A stretch of 64,000 nucleotides of DNA from Conexibacter arvalis (GCF_014199525.1 NZ_JACHNU010000007.1:1-64000), one strand, 5' to 3'; counted from the stretch's first letter, positions 1 through 8,880 are shown. Notes: a model not told the origin generated them from the letters alone. Numbers and translations are program-made.

Positions 1-1
1 C

Positions 2-100
2 TGGACCTACAACCATCGCCGCCCACACGGCGCCCTCAGCCACAAGCCCCCGGCAGCCCGCCTCCGCGAGCTGAACAACCTGCTCAGCACTTACACCTAG
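2..100 (+). mobile_element. IS481-type transposase, C-terminal end (cut by window edge)
   Basis: An open frame runs in from the left edge and stops at TAG 98-100. Its 32 residues start W-T-Y-N-H-R-R-P-H-G-A-L and continue with a K-P-P-A-A-R stretch. The Y-N-x-x-R-P-H-x-A-L signature followed by a P-P motif is typical of the end of the DDE integrase core in IS481/IS3-type transposases, where the R-P-H segment lies just after the catalytic Glu. The catalytic residues lie outside the window, so activity cannot be judged. I could not identify an IS terminal inverted repeat downstream. Confidence 0.65.
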
Positions 101-451
101 CGATCTCGCGCGTCAGCAGTACCGTCGCGGTTCACGGCGGCTCCGGTCGGACCTTGCGAGTTTTCGAGTTGCGGCACGGAGCCTCCAATTCCCGGAAGGA
201 GGCATTGGGTGAGCACGACCTTCTTGATGGGTTCCACGTGCGACGAGTGCCGTCTCGAGGTCGCGGACGCTTCGATGCGAGCCGCCGCAACTGCGATCTC
301 GGATGAGAGAGCTCGACGATCCCAAGACGAAAGCTCTGCAAACAGCTGAGAGCCATCAAAATGGGCTCTTAGCCGTCAGAGCACCCACGACCGGGGTTTC
401 ATAGCCAGGGGAAGATCGACTTCAACGAATCCAGGACGACCCACCACGATC
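101..451. other. Intergenic stretch between transposase end and glycosyltransferase
   Basis: No convincing gene. Both strands hold only short open frames without ribosome-binding sites. A hairpin at 349-369 (AGAGCC-AT / AT-GGGCTCT, one-base bulge) lies in a locally AT-richer patch. The stretch probably carries the right end of the insertion sequence and the downstream flank of the minus-strand glycosyltransferase. Confidence 0.4.
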
Positions 452-469
452 GCCGTCTGCTCAGACGGC
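452..469 (-). terminator. Hairpin over the glycosyltransferase stop codon
   Basis: Perfect 8-bp inverted repeat GCCGTCTG / CAGACGGC with a 2-base loop. It overlaps the TGA of the minus-strand gene (461-463). There is no T-tract, so this is a compact actinobacterial-style hairpin that may end the transcript. Confidence 0.45.
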
Positions 470-1465
470 CAGTCGCTGACGCACCTCCTCGAAGAGGCTC
501 TCCCATTTCGAGACGTGGCGACCGATGCGTTGCGACGCGCCCCACTTGCCAGCGTGTTTCGCGAGCTTCTTGCGTCGACGGCTGTTCCCGACCGACGTCG
601 ACAGCGCTTCGAACCAGTCGCCGTCCGCAACCAGTTCGCCGCCTTGCTTCTCGCCGAGTCCCAGGTAGGGGCCGACAGGGGACGCGAGCCAGGGGACACC
701 GAGCACCGCGTACTCCTTCAGCTTCACGTTGGACCGACAGCGGTTGAAGGGGATGTCGGCGATCGGCGCGATACCCACGTCGAACTCGGCGACGTGTCGG
801 TCGAGATCCATGAAACGAATGTCGCGCACGTTGCGATATCGCGGATGGTCGATCTGCAGGCGCGCGCCGATCGTCACAACCTCGACGGCGGCGTGTGCGT
901 CGAGCAGTGCCGCACAGGTCTCGCTGATCTTCAGCAGCGAGACGTCGAGGTGGTGCTCGGCACCAGCGAGCCACCCCACAACGACTCTGCCTCCGTTCCA
1001 TCGGTTGGTCGGTCGCAGGTCATCACGAACGTAGTTCTCCAGAACGCGCACGTCAGAGGCACCGAGCTCGCGAAAGCGCTCCGCGAGCCCATGGCTTGGT
1101 GTGGTCACGACATCGACTGCCTGCAGTGTCTTGCTGAGGTCCCGCCGAAAGGTCGCACCTGCCATTCCTCTCATGGCGCTCGCGGCGATGTTGTTCTTCG
1201 GCACGGCCGTCTGATCGTCATCGTTGTCCCAGATGACGCCGACGCCACGCTGCTTCGCGTGGGCGATCGCATCGAGAATCCCGCGGTCGGAAGCGCGATG
1301 GATCAGCAAGACATCGCAGCCGAGGACCGGATCGAGACTCAGAGCGCCGCGTCTGTCGAAGGCCGGCACAGCCTCGTGGCCAAGACGCTGCAGCGCCTGC
1401 AGCGGGCCGAGCGCCCGATACCACGAATTTGGCGTTCGCAGATCGGCGAAGAACGCGATCCTCAT
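461..1465 (-). CDS. Glycosyltransferase, GT-B fold family (334 aa)
   Basis: Predicted cytoplasmic glycosyltransferase that transfers sugar from a nucleotide-sugar donor; the acceptor is unknown. The C-terminal half carries the GT1/GT4-type donor-site segment: F-D-V-G-I-A-P-I, then R-S-N-V-K-L-K-E-Y-A, then G-V-P-W-L-A-S. An acidic W-D-N-D-D-D motif lies in the N-terminal half. The start at 1465 (M-R-I-A-F-F-A-D) was chosen because it aligns with the paralogue at 2590 (M-R-I-A-V-L-C-D). The frame stays open for another 118 codons upstream, but that part looks non-genic. The paralogue lies on the opposite strand about 1.1 kb away and shares the W-D-N-D-D-D, L-E-N-Y and R-S-N-V-K-L-K-E-Y-A motifs. 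The pair probably arose by duplication with inversion. Substrates cannot be read from sequence. Confidence 0.8.
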   Translation of the reverse strand: MRIAFFADLRTPNSWYRALGPLQALQRLGHEAVPAFDRRGALSLDPVLGCDVLLIHRASDRGILDAIAHAKQRGVGVIWDNDDDQTAVPKNNIAASAMRGMAGATFRRDLSKTLQAVDVVTTPSHGLAERFRELGASDVRVLENYVRDDLRPTNRWNGGRVVVGWLAGAEHHLDVSLLKISETCAALLDAHAAVEVVTIGARLQIDHPRYRNVRDIRFMDLDRHVAEFDVGIAPIADIPFNRCRSNVKLKEYAVLGVPWLASPVGPYLGLGEKQGGELVADGDWFEALSTSVGNSRRRKKLAKHAGKWGASQRIGRHVSKWESLFEEVRQRLAV

Positions 1466-1880
1466 CCCGCAGCCCCCTTCTGTCGCGGCAACCCCCGATA
1501 TTCCGCCCTCGCGGAATCCAACAGCGCCTCGCAACTTCGCGACGGCATCGAAGCCACCATACCGATTGTCGACCGCCTCGGCACGATTCATCGCAAAAGC
1601 AACAGGTGCGCTGGGAGGATTGTCGGCTTCCGATGGTTCACGCAGCAGATTGCCGCATTTCCGGCCGCCGCCTGACCGCAATCTTGCTTGTGGTAATGCC
1701 GCTCTGGTATGTTGCGGCTGCTCGGCGTTGCGGCCGCAAGGGGGACTTGCTCCATGGTGCCGCGCACTGAGTTCTGGTCGCGGGCGAACGCAGCAGTCTG
1801 CATTCGCGTCTGCGTGCACCCATCACGAGAAAGGGGGGATGCCACCCGACCTTGCACAGCCGTGCGCGAGCACGGTGATG
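1466..1880. other. Intergenic stretch between divergent genes
   Basis: No supported gene. It separates the minus-strand glycosyltransferase from the secreted-protein gene at 1960. Base composition is more mixed than in the rest of the window. Short frames here overlap on both strands and lack ribosome-binding sites. The promoter of the minus-strand gene presumably lies here, but I could not pick out a clear -10/-35 pair. Confidence 0.4.
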
Positions 1881-1943
1881 GCGGTCGTAGTCACGACCGC
1901 GTATGAACGTATGTGATAATCCACTCGCCAGTATAACTGGCGA
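1881..1943 (+). promoter_or_regulatory. Extended -10 promoter between two inverted repeats
   Basis: An extended -10 box (TG-T-GATAAT, 1912-1920) is the best -10 match in this part of the window. A perfect 8-bp inverted repeat, GCGGTCGT-N4-ACGACCGC (1881-1900), covers the expected -35 position and is a candidate operator. A second one, TCGCCAGT-N3-ACTGGCGA (1925-1943), starts about where transcription should start and ends 16 bases before the start codon. It would be either a second operator or a hairpin at the 5' end of the mRNA. Confidence 0.6.
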
Positions 1944-1959
1944 AAACCGAGGAGAAACC

Positions 1960-2469
1960 ATGAAGAAGCTGCTTCTGAGCGCGGCTCTCGCCGTCACGGC
2001 GATGCTCGCGTTCACTTCGGTCGCGTCGGCGACCATCATCTCGCCGGATCCTGGCAGACCGGCGACTGCTAACGGCACGATCGAGTTCCAGGGCAACATA
2101 CTCACGGCGACGTGCAGCATGACGCTCAGCGGTACCGTCGCGACGACGACCACAGTCGACGTCGGTGGTGGCAGCGGTAACTGCAGCGCCGGTGCCCTGA
2201 CCCTTTCAGGGTTCAACTGGCTGAAGACGGTCAACCTAGATGGAACGTGGAGCCTCTCGACGATAAGAGCGACCGTTGCCGTTCCGGTGGTCGGCAACTG
2301 CTCGTACGCCGGGACGATCGGCGGAACGTGGGCGTCCGATGGCGTCAACACCATACTAACCGTGTTCGATGAGCTGAGCTCTGTCGAGAAGACCGGCGGT
2401 AGCCCCCTGTGCATCAACGACCCGGTGCTCGCCGGGACCATGACCCTACTAGGGGTTGTCACGGGCTGA
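1960..2469 (+). CDS. Small secreted protein of unknown function (169 aa)
   Basis: Start ATG 1960 follows GGAG at 1951-1954. Residues 1-23 form a clear Sec signal peptide: M-K-K-L, a hydrophobic core, and an A-S-A cleavage site. The mature part of about 145 residues is rich in Thr, Ser and Gly and predicted to be all-beta. It contains five cysteines (in T-A-T-C-S, G-N-C-S twice, and S-P-L-C, among others) that could form disulfides. I do not recognise a family. It sits between two glycosyltransferase paralogues and has its own strong promoter and terminator. That arrangement suggests an abundant surface or secreted protein, possibly glycosylated by its neighbours; this last point is inference from context only. 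Confidence 0.75.
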   Translation: MKKLLLSAALAVTAMLAFTSVASATIISPDPGRPATANGTIEFQGNILTATCSMTLSGTVATTTTVDVGGGSGNCSAGALTLSGFNWLKTVNLDGTWSLSTIRATVAVPVVGNCSYAGTIGGTWASDGVNTILTVFDELSSVEKTGGSPLCINDPVLAGTMTLLGVVTG

Positions 2470-2518
2470 GCATTGCTTGTGACCGTGCCGTGAAGCGCGG
2501 TCGCTTGCACATGTAGTT

Positions 2519-2548
2519 GACGGGGCCGGCCTGAGGGCCGGCCCCGTC
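2519..2548 (+). terminator. Strong hairpin terminator
   Basis: Perfect 12-bp stem GACGGGGCCGGC / GCCGGCCCCGTC with a 6-base loop, 50 bases after the secreted-protein stop. No long T-run follows. Confidence 0.75.
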
Positions 2549-2589
2549 TGGCTTGTACCGGAGTTTGAACTGCGTGAGGGGGCGTGAGA

Positions 2590-3642
2590 ATGCGAATCGC
2601 GGTGCTGTGTGATAGACGGATCGTGAATTCGCTGTATCGAGCGTCGATCCCGTTCGGCGCGCTGCAGGAGCGCGGACATGACGTACGGTGGGACGGGAAC
2701 AAGGGCGCGTCATTCGACGTTGAGATGCTCGCCGGATGTGATCTCGTCTTCGTGCATCGGCACTTCGACCGCGACATGCAGCGTCTCGCCGGCGCGTTGC
2801 GCGACCGAGGCGTTGCGCTGTGGTGGGACAACGACGACGACATACTTGCCGTCCCAAAAGGTGCGCCCGGCTATGAGTCTGTCGGAGGGTTGCGCGGGAA
2901 GCAGATCTTCGCGGGGATGGTGAAGATGATGCAGGCGGCCGATGTGGTCACGACACCGAGCGCCGTGCTCGCCGATAAGTACAGGGGCCATGGCGCTGCT
3001 GTCGTCACGGTGCTGGAGAACTACCTCCCGAACGGCGCTGTTGTTGGTCGCAGTCGGAGACGCCGAGAGGGTCCGGTCATCGGATGGATCGGCGGGCTGG
3101 AGCATCAAATCGACGTCGAGGCGCTCGGAATCGCATCGGCGCTCGATCGTGTTTGTGGCCGACACAGAGGGGCGCGAGTGGTCTCGGTCGGCGTCAAACT
3201 GTCGATGGACGCTCCGTACGAGCACATCCCCGGCGTGGCGTTCAGTCGCCTTTCCGAGGTGGCCGCGGGCTTCGACGTCGGTATCGCGCCTCTCGCGGAC
3301 ATTGCGCTCAATCGTTCGCGCTCGAACGTGAAACTGAAGGAGTACGCGGCGGCTGGTACGCCGTGGCTGGCATCCGCGATGGGCCCGTACGTCGGCATGG
3401 GTGAGCGTGAGGGCGGGCGGCTCGTCGCCGACGATGGATGGGCGGAGGCGGTGGAGCGGCTGTTGTCGTCGCGGTGGGAGCGCGGCCGGTTGGCACGTCG
3501 GGCGGCCAAGTGGGCGCACAGCCAGACGATCGGTGCGAATGTCGAGGCTTGGGAGCAAGTGGCGCGCGATGCGGTCGACCGTGCACGTGTCAGGCGGACA
3601 GCTGGTGCGCGGAGGCACGTTCGACCAGCTGCGGGTTCGTAG
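2590..3642 (+). CDS. Glycosyltransferase, paralogue of the gene at 461-1465 (350 aa)
   Basis: Same architecture as the upstream minus-strand glycosyltransferase: N-terminal M-R-I-A start, W-D-N-D-D-D acidic motif near residue 90, L-E-N-Y segment, F-D-V-G-I-A-P-L, then R-S-N-V-K-L-K-E-Y-A and G-T-P-W-L-A-S in the donor half. ATG 2590 is preferred over GTG 2584 because it aligns with the paralogue and has a G-rich Shine-Dalgarno at 2575-2582. The C-terminus has an extra Arg/Ala-rich tail of about 20 residues. Substrates are unknown. No terminator follows; the promoter for the next gene starts right after the stop. Confidence 0.8.
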   Translation: MRIAVLCDRRIVNSLYRASIPFGALQERGHDVRWDGNKGASFDVEMLAGCDLVFVHRHFDRDMQRLAGALRDRGVALWWDNDDDILAVPKGAPGYESVGGLRGKQIFAGMVKMMQAADVVTTPSAVLADKYRGHGAAVVTVLENYLPNGAVVGRSRRRREGPVIGWIGGLEHQIDVEALGIASALDRVCGRHRGARVVSVGVKLSMDAPYEHIPGVAFSRLSEVAAGFDVGIAPLADIALNRSRSNVKLKEYAAAGTPWLASAMGPYVGMGEREGGRLVADDGWAEAVERLLSSRWERGRLARRAAKWAHSQTIGANVEAWEQVARDAVDRARVRRTAGARRHVRPAAGS

Positions 3643-3671
3643 TTGCATCCGGCGCGTCTTAGCCCGATACT
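3643..3671 (+). promoter_or_regulatory. Promoter for the secreted-protein pair
   Basis: TTGCAT at 3643-3648 and GATACT at 3666-3671 with a 17-base spacer make a good primary-sigma promoter. Predicted transcription start is near 3678, leaving an 80-base leader before ATG 3761. Confidence 0.55.
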
Positions 3672-3740
3672 GGGAGACAGAAGCGTTTCTGCAAAGCGTT
3701 GTCGTAGGTCGCGCGCGACGCGTCGAGGAGAGGGAAGTTG

Positions 3741-3776
3741 ATGACTGTGGAGGAGCAGGCATGTCGTGTCGTGTGA
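3741..3776 (+). other. Possible 11-codon upstream ORF overlapping the next start
   Basis: ATG 3741 opens an 11-residue frame (M-T-V-E-E-Q-A-C-R-V-V) that ends at TGA 3774-3776, 16 bases inside the next gene. The Shine-Dalgarno of the downstream gene lies within it. It could couple translation, but it may be chance. Confidence 0.3.
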
Positions 3777-5959
3777 CTGAGCGCGGCACTCGGCGTCGAG
3801 GTCGCGTGCTCGCGAGCCTGGTGGCGGTTGGTGCGTCCGGGGTGGTGCTGTTCGCGCCCTTGCAAGCACAGGCCGCCCCGGAAGGCATGGCCTATGAGAT
3901 GGTCTCCCCGCCAGCCAAGTACAACGGCGGCGTCGTGTTCGGTCAGCGTGCGTCCGACGACGGCGATGCGATCGCGTTCATCATGAATGCTGCGACTGGT
4001 GGTGACGCGGCCGCCTACGCGCTCGCACCCTACGTCGCTCGTCGTGGGGCCACCGGCTGGGAGACGTTGCGTGGGGCGCCACACATCCGATCGGAGTTCC
4101 GCGGATCGGGAAACGTCCAGGCGCTGATGGTCGACTTCAACGACGACTTCTCGTCGATCGTGCTGCGCACGAACGATCGCATCGATCCCGCTGACATGGA
4201 AGCGCCCGCCAGCAGAAGCGCTGACTTCGGTTACGACTTCTATCGCTTCGGGCTCGGGACCGATACGGGCACGTGGCTCAGTCGGCCGATCCCATCCCTC
4301 GCAGCGGAGTATGCCGCCGGCGGCAACCTCAGCACCGCCTACGCTGGGCAGTCGCGCGACGGGGAGCACGTCTTCTTCCTGACGACGAGACGGTTGACCG
4401 CAGATGCTCCGAACAACACGTCGCCAAAGCTGTACGAGGCGTTCGACGGAGCGGTCCGACTCGTCTCCGTCAGACCGGACGGGACACCGCTCACGACCCA
4501 GGCGTTCCTCGGGACCAGCACGTCGACTCGCACCGAGAGCGACCGTGGCACGAGCGCGATCTCGGACGACGGCGCTCGCGTGTTCTGGTCCGGAGGGATA
4601 ATACCCCGAGCACTCTACGTGCGAGAGAACGGGAACACGACGATCCCGATCTCGGTCTCGCAGAGAACGGGCTCAGTCGGGACGCTGGCTGCCGGGGACT
4701 TTCTCGCGGCGTCGCGCGACGGGTCGATCGTGTACTTCTCCAGCTTTACGCAGCTCACGGACGATGCGACGGCCGGGGGAGGTGTGTACCGCTACGAGCT
4801 CGATAGTGGTGACCTGACCTTCCTGGCAAGAGGAGCGACGACGAATCCGGCGATGGCCTCCGACGACGGCTCTCGCCTGTACTTCCTCACGACTGCTACG
4901 CCGACGCCTGAAGGGCAAGCCGGTGCAAGCAATCTCTATCTCTGGGATGACGGTCAGCTCAGATTCGTCGCGGCGACCGGTACTTCGGCGCCGGTCAGCG
5001 ATCCTCGCCTGAACGTCTCGCGTGATGGACGGTTCGTCGTCTTCACGTCGCGTCGCCAGATCGACCTCCGGCACGCGGACGGCGTCAACCAGGTGTACCG
5101 CTATGACGCTCAAGCCGACGAGGTGAGCTGCGCCTCGTGCCGGCCTGACGGCGAGGTCACCGAGGGCGAAGCGCGAATGCGCCCCTCGACATCCAGATAC
5201 GCGATACTCGCCTCGCCGGCGCTCGTCGCTCCGCGCAACATGTCTGTGGACGGGCGCGTCTTCTTCGAGACGGACGAGCCACTCGTGACCGCCGACCGCA
5301 ACGGCTCGACGGACGTGTACTCGTTCGACGGGACGGACGTGACGCTCATCTCGAGCGGTACCGGGGATGGCAGCGACTACGTCGACAACAGCGAGGACGG
5401 CGACAGCGTCTTCTTCTCGACCGCAGAGTCGCTGTTGCCGCACGACCATGACGGCGGGTATCCGGATATCTACGTGGCTCGCACCGGTGGTGGCTTCCCG
5501 TTTGAGATCAACGAGCAGACGCCGTGTCGCGAGGATGCCTGCCAGGGCTCGCCGACAGCCCCGCCGCTGATCTCGATCCCTGGAAGCGCGCAGACCGCGC
5601 CGGACGAGTCGGGCGACGAACCGGCTCCGAGAAGCGTCACGTTTCGGTTGACGCGGCCCTCGGCGAAGCAGCGCCTTGCCTTCGCGAGACGTGGACGCAT
5701 CACGCTCCGAGTCGGCGTTAGTGCACGCGGTACGGTCACCGCCGTCGCACGCGCGAGAGTCGGAAAGAGAGTGCGCGGTGTCGGCAAGGGTTGGGCCGTC
5801 GCGTCGAGACGCGGCTCCGTCCGCCTGACGATCCCGCTCAACCGAGCAGTCCGCTCGAGGCTCGGGCGCAGAGGCGTCGCCGTGACCGTGGTCGTGCGCC
5901 ACTCCGCCGCTGACACCAGCAAGCGGATGAACCTGCGGCTGAGACGCGGTGCCCGATGA
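3761..5959 (+). CDS. Secreted PD40/TolB-like beta-propeller protein (732 aa)
   Basis: ATG 3761 has GGAGGAG just upstream. Residues 1-37 form an Arg-rich signal peptide ending A-Q-A-A. The long middle part repeats short modules of the kind S-x-D-G-x-x-V-x-F-x-S and S-D-D-G-S-R-L-Y-F, spaced 45-60 residues apart. This is the signature of TolB/PD40 WD40-like propeller blades. The last 110 residues form a separate basic beta-rich domain (V-T-F-R-L-T start, Arg-rich end) that looks like a wall- or surface-binding module. The stop overlaps the next start by 4 bases (ATGA), so the two secreted proteins are translationally coupled. The molecular role is unknown; propellers of this type usually bind proteins or glycans. 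Confidence 0.75.
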   Translation: MSCRVTERGTRRRGRVLASLVAVGASGVVLFAPLQAQAAPEGMAYEMVSPPAKYNGGVVFGQRASDDGDAIAFIMNAATGGDAAAYALAPYVARRGATGWETLRGAPHIRSEFRGSGNVQALMVDFNDDFSSIVLRTNDRIDPADMEAPASRSADFGYDFYRFGLGTDTGTWLSRPIPSLAAEYAAGGNLSTAYAGQSRDGEHVFFLTTRRLTADAPNNTSPKLYEAFDGAVRLVSVRPDGTPLTTQAFLGTSTSTRTESDRGTSAISDDGARVFWSGGIIPRALYVRENGNTTIPISVSQRTGSVGTLAAGDFLAASRDGSIVYFSSFTQLTDDATAGGGVYRYELDSGDLTFLARGATTNPAMASDDGSRLYFLTTATPTPEGQAGASNLYLWDDGQLRFVAATGTSAPVSDPRLNVSRDGRFVVFTSRRQIDLRHADGVNQVYRYDAQADEVSCASCRPDGEVTEGEARMRPSTSRYAILASPALVAPRNMSVDGRVFFETDEPLVTADRNGSTDVYSFDGTDVTLISSGTGDGSDYVDNSEDGDSVFFSTAESLLPHDHDGGYPDIYVARTGGGFPFEINEQTPCREDACQGSPTAPPLISIPGSAQTAPDESGDEPAPRSVTFRLTRPSAKQRLAFARRGRITLRVGVSARGTVTAVARARVGKRVRGVGKGWAVASRRGSVRLTIPLNRAVRSRLGRRGVAVTVVVRHSAADTSKRMNLRLRRGAR

Positions 5960-8793
5960 GAGCGAGAACCGAGAAGAGGACGACCGTGACCACGTCGAAC
6001 GCGCGCCGGATGCTCGCAGCACTGGCGCTCGCCACCATCGTCGCCGTCGTGTCGGCTGCGCCGGCGTCGGCGGAGTTCGGCTTCGAGTACTTCGAAACCG
6101 ACACCCATACGCCCGTGCCGGACCCGGACGGCCCTCCGGCACCACCGAGCAGACACGTCAACCAGGCCGGCGCCCACGCTGACTCGACCCTGCGGTTTCG
6201 GATGAGAACCAAGGTCGACGAGTACGGCAACACCATCCCGGATGGATCATTGAAGGACGTGGTCGTCGACCTCCCCGCTGGCTTCGCTGGCAACCCGCAG
6301 GCCGTGCCGCAGTGCCACCCGGCGGTCTTCAACAACCTCGCGGCAGGGAGCTGCCCGCCCAGCACACAGGTGGGGGTGGCGAAGACTGAGATCCCCGCCG
6401 GCAACCTCGGTGAGCCGAACGCCATCTACCAGAGCGCAATCTATAATCTGGTTCCTTCCGAGGGGGAGACCGCGGCGTTCGGCTTCTACGTCGTGTTCAC
6501 GCCGGTGAAGATCGTCGCTTCGGTTCGCACGGACGGCGACTACGGCCTGCGCACCACAGTCTCGAACATCAGCCAGGCTGCGACGGTCTTTGGGCAGGAG
6601 TTGACGTTGTGGGGGGTTCCTGCAGACCCGGTCCACGACTACCAGCGCGGCCGGAACACCGTCATAGAGAGCCGTCCTGCAGGCATTGCGCCCAGACCGT
6701 TTCTGACGCTCCCGGCGACGTGCCCCGGTCCGATGACCAACACGATGAGAGCGCGCCCGTGGGGTGGCGGCGACTGGGAGACGATCACCGAAGTCACGAC
6801 GAACCCCGACACGGGCCTGGAGGAAGGCCCGCAGCACTGCGAGAAGGTGCCGTTCGATGCCAGACTGACGATGCAGCCGAGTGATACGCGCGCCGGACAG
6901 CCAGCGCCGTACACGGCCAAGCTCAACGCCGCGTTCGATGACCACCCATCAGCGCTCGGTAACGCCCACATCAAGGATGTGCGGGTGACATTGCCGGAGG
7001 GGACCGCGATCTCACCGCCCAATGCTGACGGCCTCCAAGCGTGCTCGCCCGAGCAGCTCAAGCTCGGAAGCACCGATGACGCGACCTGCCCGCAGGCATC
7101 CAAGATCGGTGAAGTGCAGGTGGACACCCCGCTGCTGTCCGGCCCGCTCACGGGCGAGGTCTACCTTCGCAGTCCGACGAGAGAGCAGCTGTTCGCGATC
7201 GCCCTCGTCGTTCGCGGGCATGGATTGATCATCAAGCTGCCCGGCGAGATCTACCCCGACCACAGAACCGGACAGATCACCACCGAGTTCAGAAACAACC
7301 CGCAGCTGTCATTCGAGCGGATGACGCTCAGATTCAAGGGTGGGCCGCGGGCGCCGTTGACGAATCCGCAGACATGCGGCGTGCACACGACCACGACGAC
7401 GATCACGTCGTGGGCCGGGCACAGCCAGACGTCGACCGATTCGTTCACGATCGACAAGGGGCCTGATGGCGGTCCTTGCCGTCCGCTCGGCTTCTCGCCG
7501 AGCTTCCAGGCTGGCTCCGTCGACCCGACCGGCGGCGGCTCGTCGACCTTCTCGCTGACGTTCGGCCGCTCTGATGCCGACCAGGACCTGCGCGACATCA
7601 CCGTGCAGATGCCCGAGGGCGTGACCGGCAAACTGGCGCTCGCCGAGCAGTGCGCTGACGCCCTCGCGGCGGTCGGTGCCTGCGGCGAGGAGTCGAAGGT
7701 CGGCAGCGTGACGGTCGGTTCCGGCGCGGGCAGCAACCCGTTCTACCTGCCCGGTCGGGTCTACATGACCGGTCCGTACAAGGGCGCGCCGCTCGGACTC
7801 GCGATCGTCGTGCCGGCGGTCGCAGGACCGTTCGACCTCGGGACGGTCGTCGTTCGCGCTGCCGTGCACGTCGACCGCACCAGCGCGGCGCTGCGCGTCG
7901 TCGCCGATCCCATGCCGACGATCCTCGAGGGAGTGCCGCTGCGGGTCCGCACCGTCAACGTGCGGATGGACCGGCCCGGCTTCATGGTCAACCCGACCAG
8001 CTGCCGCGGCAAGACGGTCAGCGGCGTCATCAACTCGACGGCCGGCGCCAGCGCCGCAGTCAGCAGCCGCTACGCGGCCGCCAACTGCGCTCGCATGCCG
8101 CTCAAGCCGAAGATGGTGTTGAGAGTCGGTGCGAGAGGGCGGACGCGGGTCCGGATCACGACGCCGTTGACGGTGACGTTGACGCAGACGCCGGGTCAGT
8201 CGAACCTGCGGATCGCCGACGTCGACCTGCCGCGGTCGCTGGCCTCGCGGTTGGAGGTCGTCACCGAGCGGGTCGCCTGCACGCCGGAGCAGTACGCGGC
8301 GGAGAGATGCCCGGCGCATGTCGGCACGGCGACGGCGGTGACGCCGCTCCTGCGGGATCCGATGGAGGGCAAGATCTACCTCGTCAGAAAGCCCAACCAG
8401 TCGCTGCCGGACCTCACGGTGCGCCTCAAGGGCACCGGGGTGACGAGAGCGATCGAGATCGACCTCGTCGGAACGATCAACATCGAGCGCGACCTCTCGC
8501 TCCGCACGAGATTCCGCGAGGTCCCGGACGTGCCGATCTCGAAGTTCACGATGCGGCTGACCCCGGGCAGAAACGGCGCGATCGGCGTCGCGACCAACCT
8601 CTGCTCGCGAGAGGGCAAGCGGGACAGAGCGACGCTGCGCTTCCGCGGTCAGAACGGGAGATTCGTCATCCGCAAGCAGCGGCTGAAGATCAGCGGCTGC
8701 GCCGCGAGAAGAGCCGGCAGACCGGCGGCGAAGAAGAAGGCCGCGGCCAAGAAGAAGGCGGCCGCCAAGAAGCAGGCCAGCAAGAAGAAGTAG
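5956..8793 (+). CDS. Large secreted repeat protein with lysine-rich tail (945 aa)
   Basis: ATG 5956 overlaps the previous stop. A signal peptide follows (hydrophobic core at about residues 20-35, A-S-A-E cleavage site). The body contains at least four copies of a module with the pattern C-P-x-x-S-x-x-G-x-x-x-V-x-T-P-L-L-x-x-P-L-x-G-x-V-Y-L (copies near residues 135, 375, 580 and 780; the last ends M-E-G-K-I-Y-L). Each module is probably a beta-sandwich with paired cysteines. The C-terminus ends in a tail of repeated A-A-K-K-K units, like those of histone H1-type proteins. On a secreted protein such a tail could bind anionic wall polymers or DNA. I know no named function. Operon with the PD40 protein suggests a joint surface structure. 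Confidence 0.7.
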   Translation: MRARTEKRTTVTTSNARRMLAALALATIVAVVSAAPASAEFGFEYFETDTHTPVPDPDGPPAPPSRHVNQAGAHADSTLRFRMRTKVDEYGNTIPDGSLKDVVVDLPAGFAGNPQAVPQCHPAVFNNLAAGSCPPSTQVGVAKTEIPAGNLGEPNAIYQSAIYNLVPSEGETAAFGFYVVFTPVKIVASVRTDGDYGLRTTVSNISQAATVFGQELTLWGVPADPVHDYQRGRNTVIESRPAGIAPRPFLTLPATCPGPMTNTMRARPWGGGDWETITEVTTNPDTGLEEGPQHCEKVPFDARLTMQPSDTRAGQPAPYTAKLNAAFDDHPSALGNAHIKDVRVTLPEGTAISPPNADGLQACSPEQLKLGSTDDATCPQASKIGEVQVDTPLLSGPLTGEVYLRSPTREQLFAIALVVRGHGLIIKLPGEIYPDHRTGQITTEFRNNPQLSFERMTLRFKGGPRAPLTNPQTCGVHTTTTTITSWAGHSQTSTDSFTIDKGPDGGPCRPLGFSPSFQAGSVDPTGGGSSTFSLTFGRSDADQDLRDITVQMPEGVTGKLALAEQCADALAAVGACGEESKVGSVTVGSGAGSNPFYLPGRVYMTGPYKGAPLGLAIVVPAVAGPFDLGTVVVRAAVHVDRTSAALRVVADPMPTILEGVPLRVRTVNVRMDRPGFMVNPTSCRGKTVSGVINSTAGASAAVSSRYAAANCARMPLKPKMVLRVGARGRTRVRITTPLTVTLTQTPGQSNLRIADVDLPRSLASRLEVVTERVACTPEQYAAERCPAHVGTATAVTPLLRDPMEGKIYLVRKPNQSLPDLTVRLKGTGVTRAIEIDLVGTINIERDLSLRTRFREVPDVPISKFTMRLTPGRNGAIGVATNLCSREGKRDRATLRFRGQNGRFVIRKQRLKISGCAARRAGRPAAKKKAAAKKKAAAKKQASKKK

Positions 8794-8806
8794 CGCCGAA
8801 CGACGA

Positions 8807-8880
8807 CGGCCGGGAGCGATGCCGCTCCCGGCCGTGACGCGCGACGAGGGCGCGGGCGGCCGGGAGGCCGGCCGCGCCCT
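8807..8880. terminator. Double hairpin between convergent genes
   Basis: First hairpin: perfect 12-bp stem CGGCCGGGAGCG / CGCTCCCGGCCG with loop ATGC (8807-8834). Second: AGGGCGCGG.CGGCC / GGCCG.CCGCGCCCT (8847-8880), one mismatch. Together they would end transcription from both sides. Confidence 0.7.

Noticed and set aside
1466-1819. 118-codon upstream extension of the first glycosyltransferase
   Set aside because: It has no counterpart in the paralogue and its composition is unlike a protein; the start at 1465 aligns exactly.
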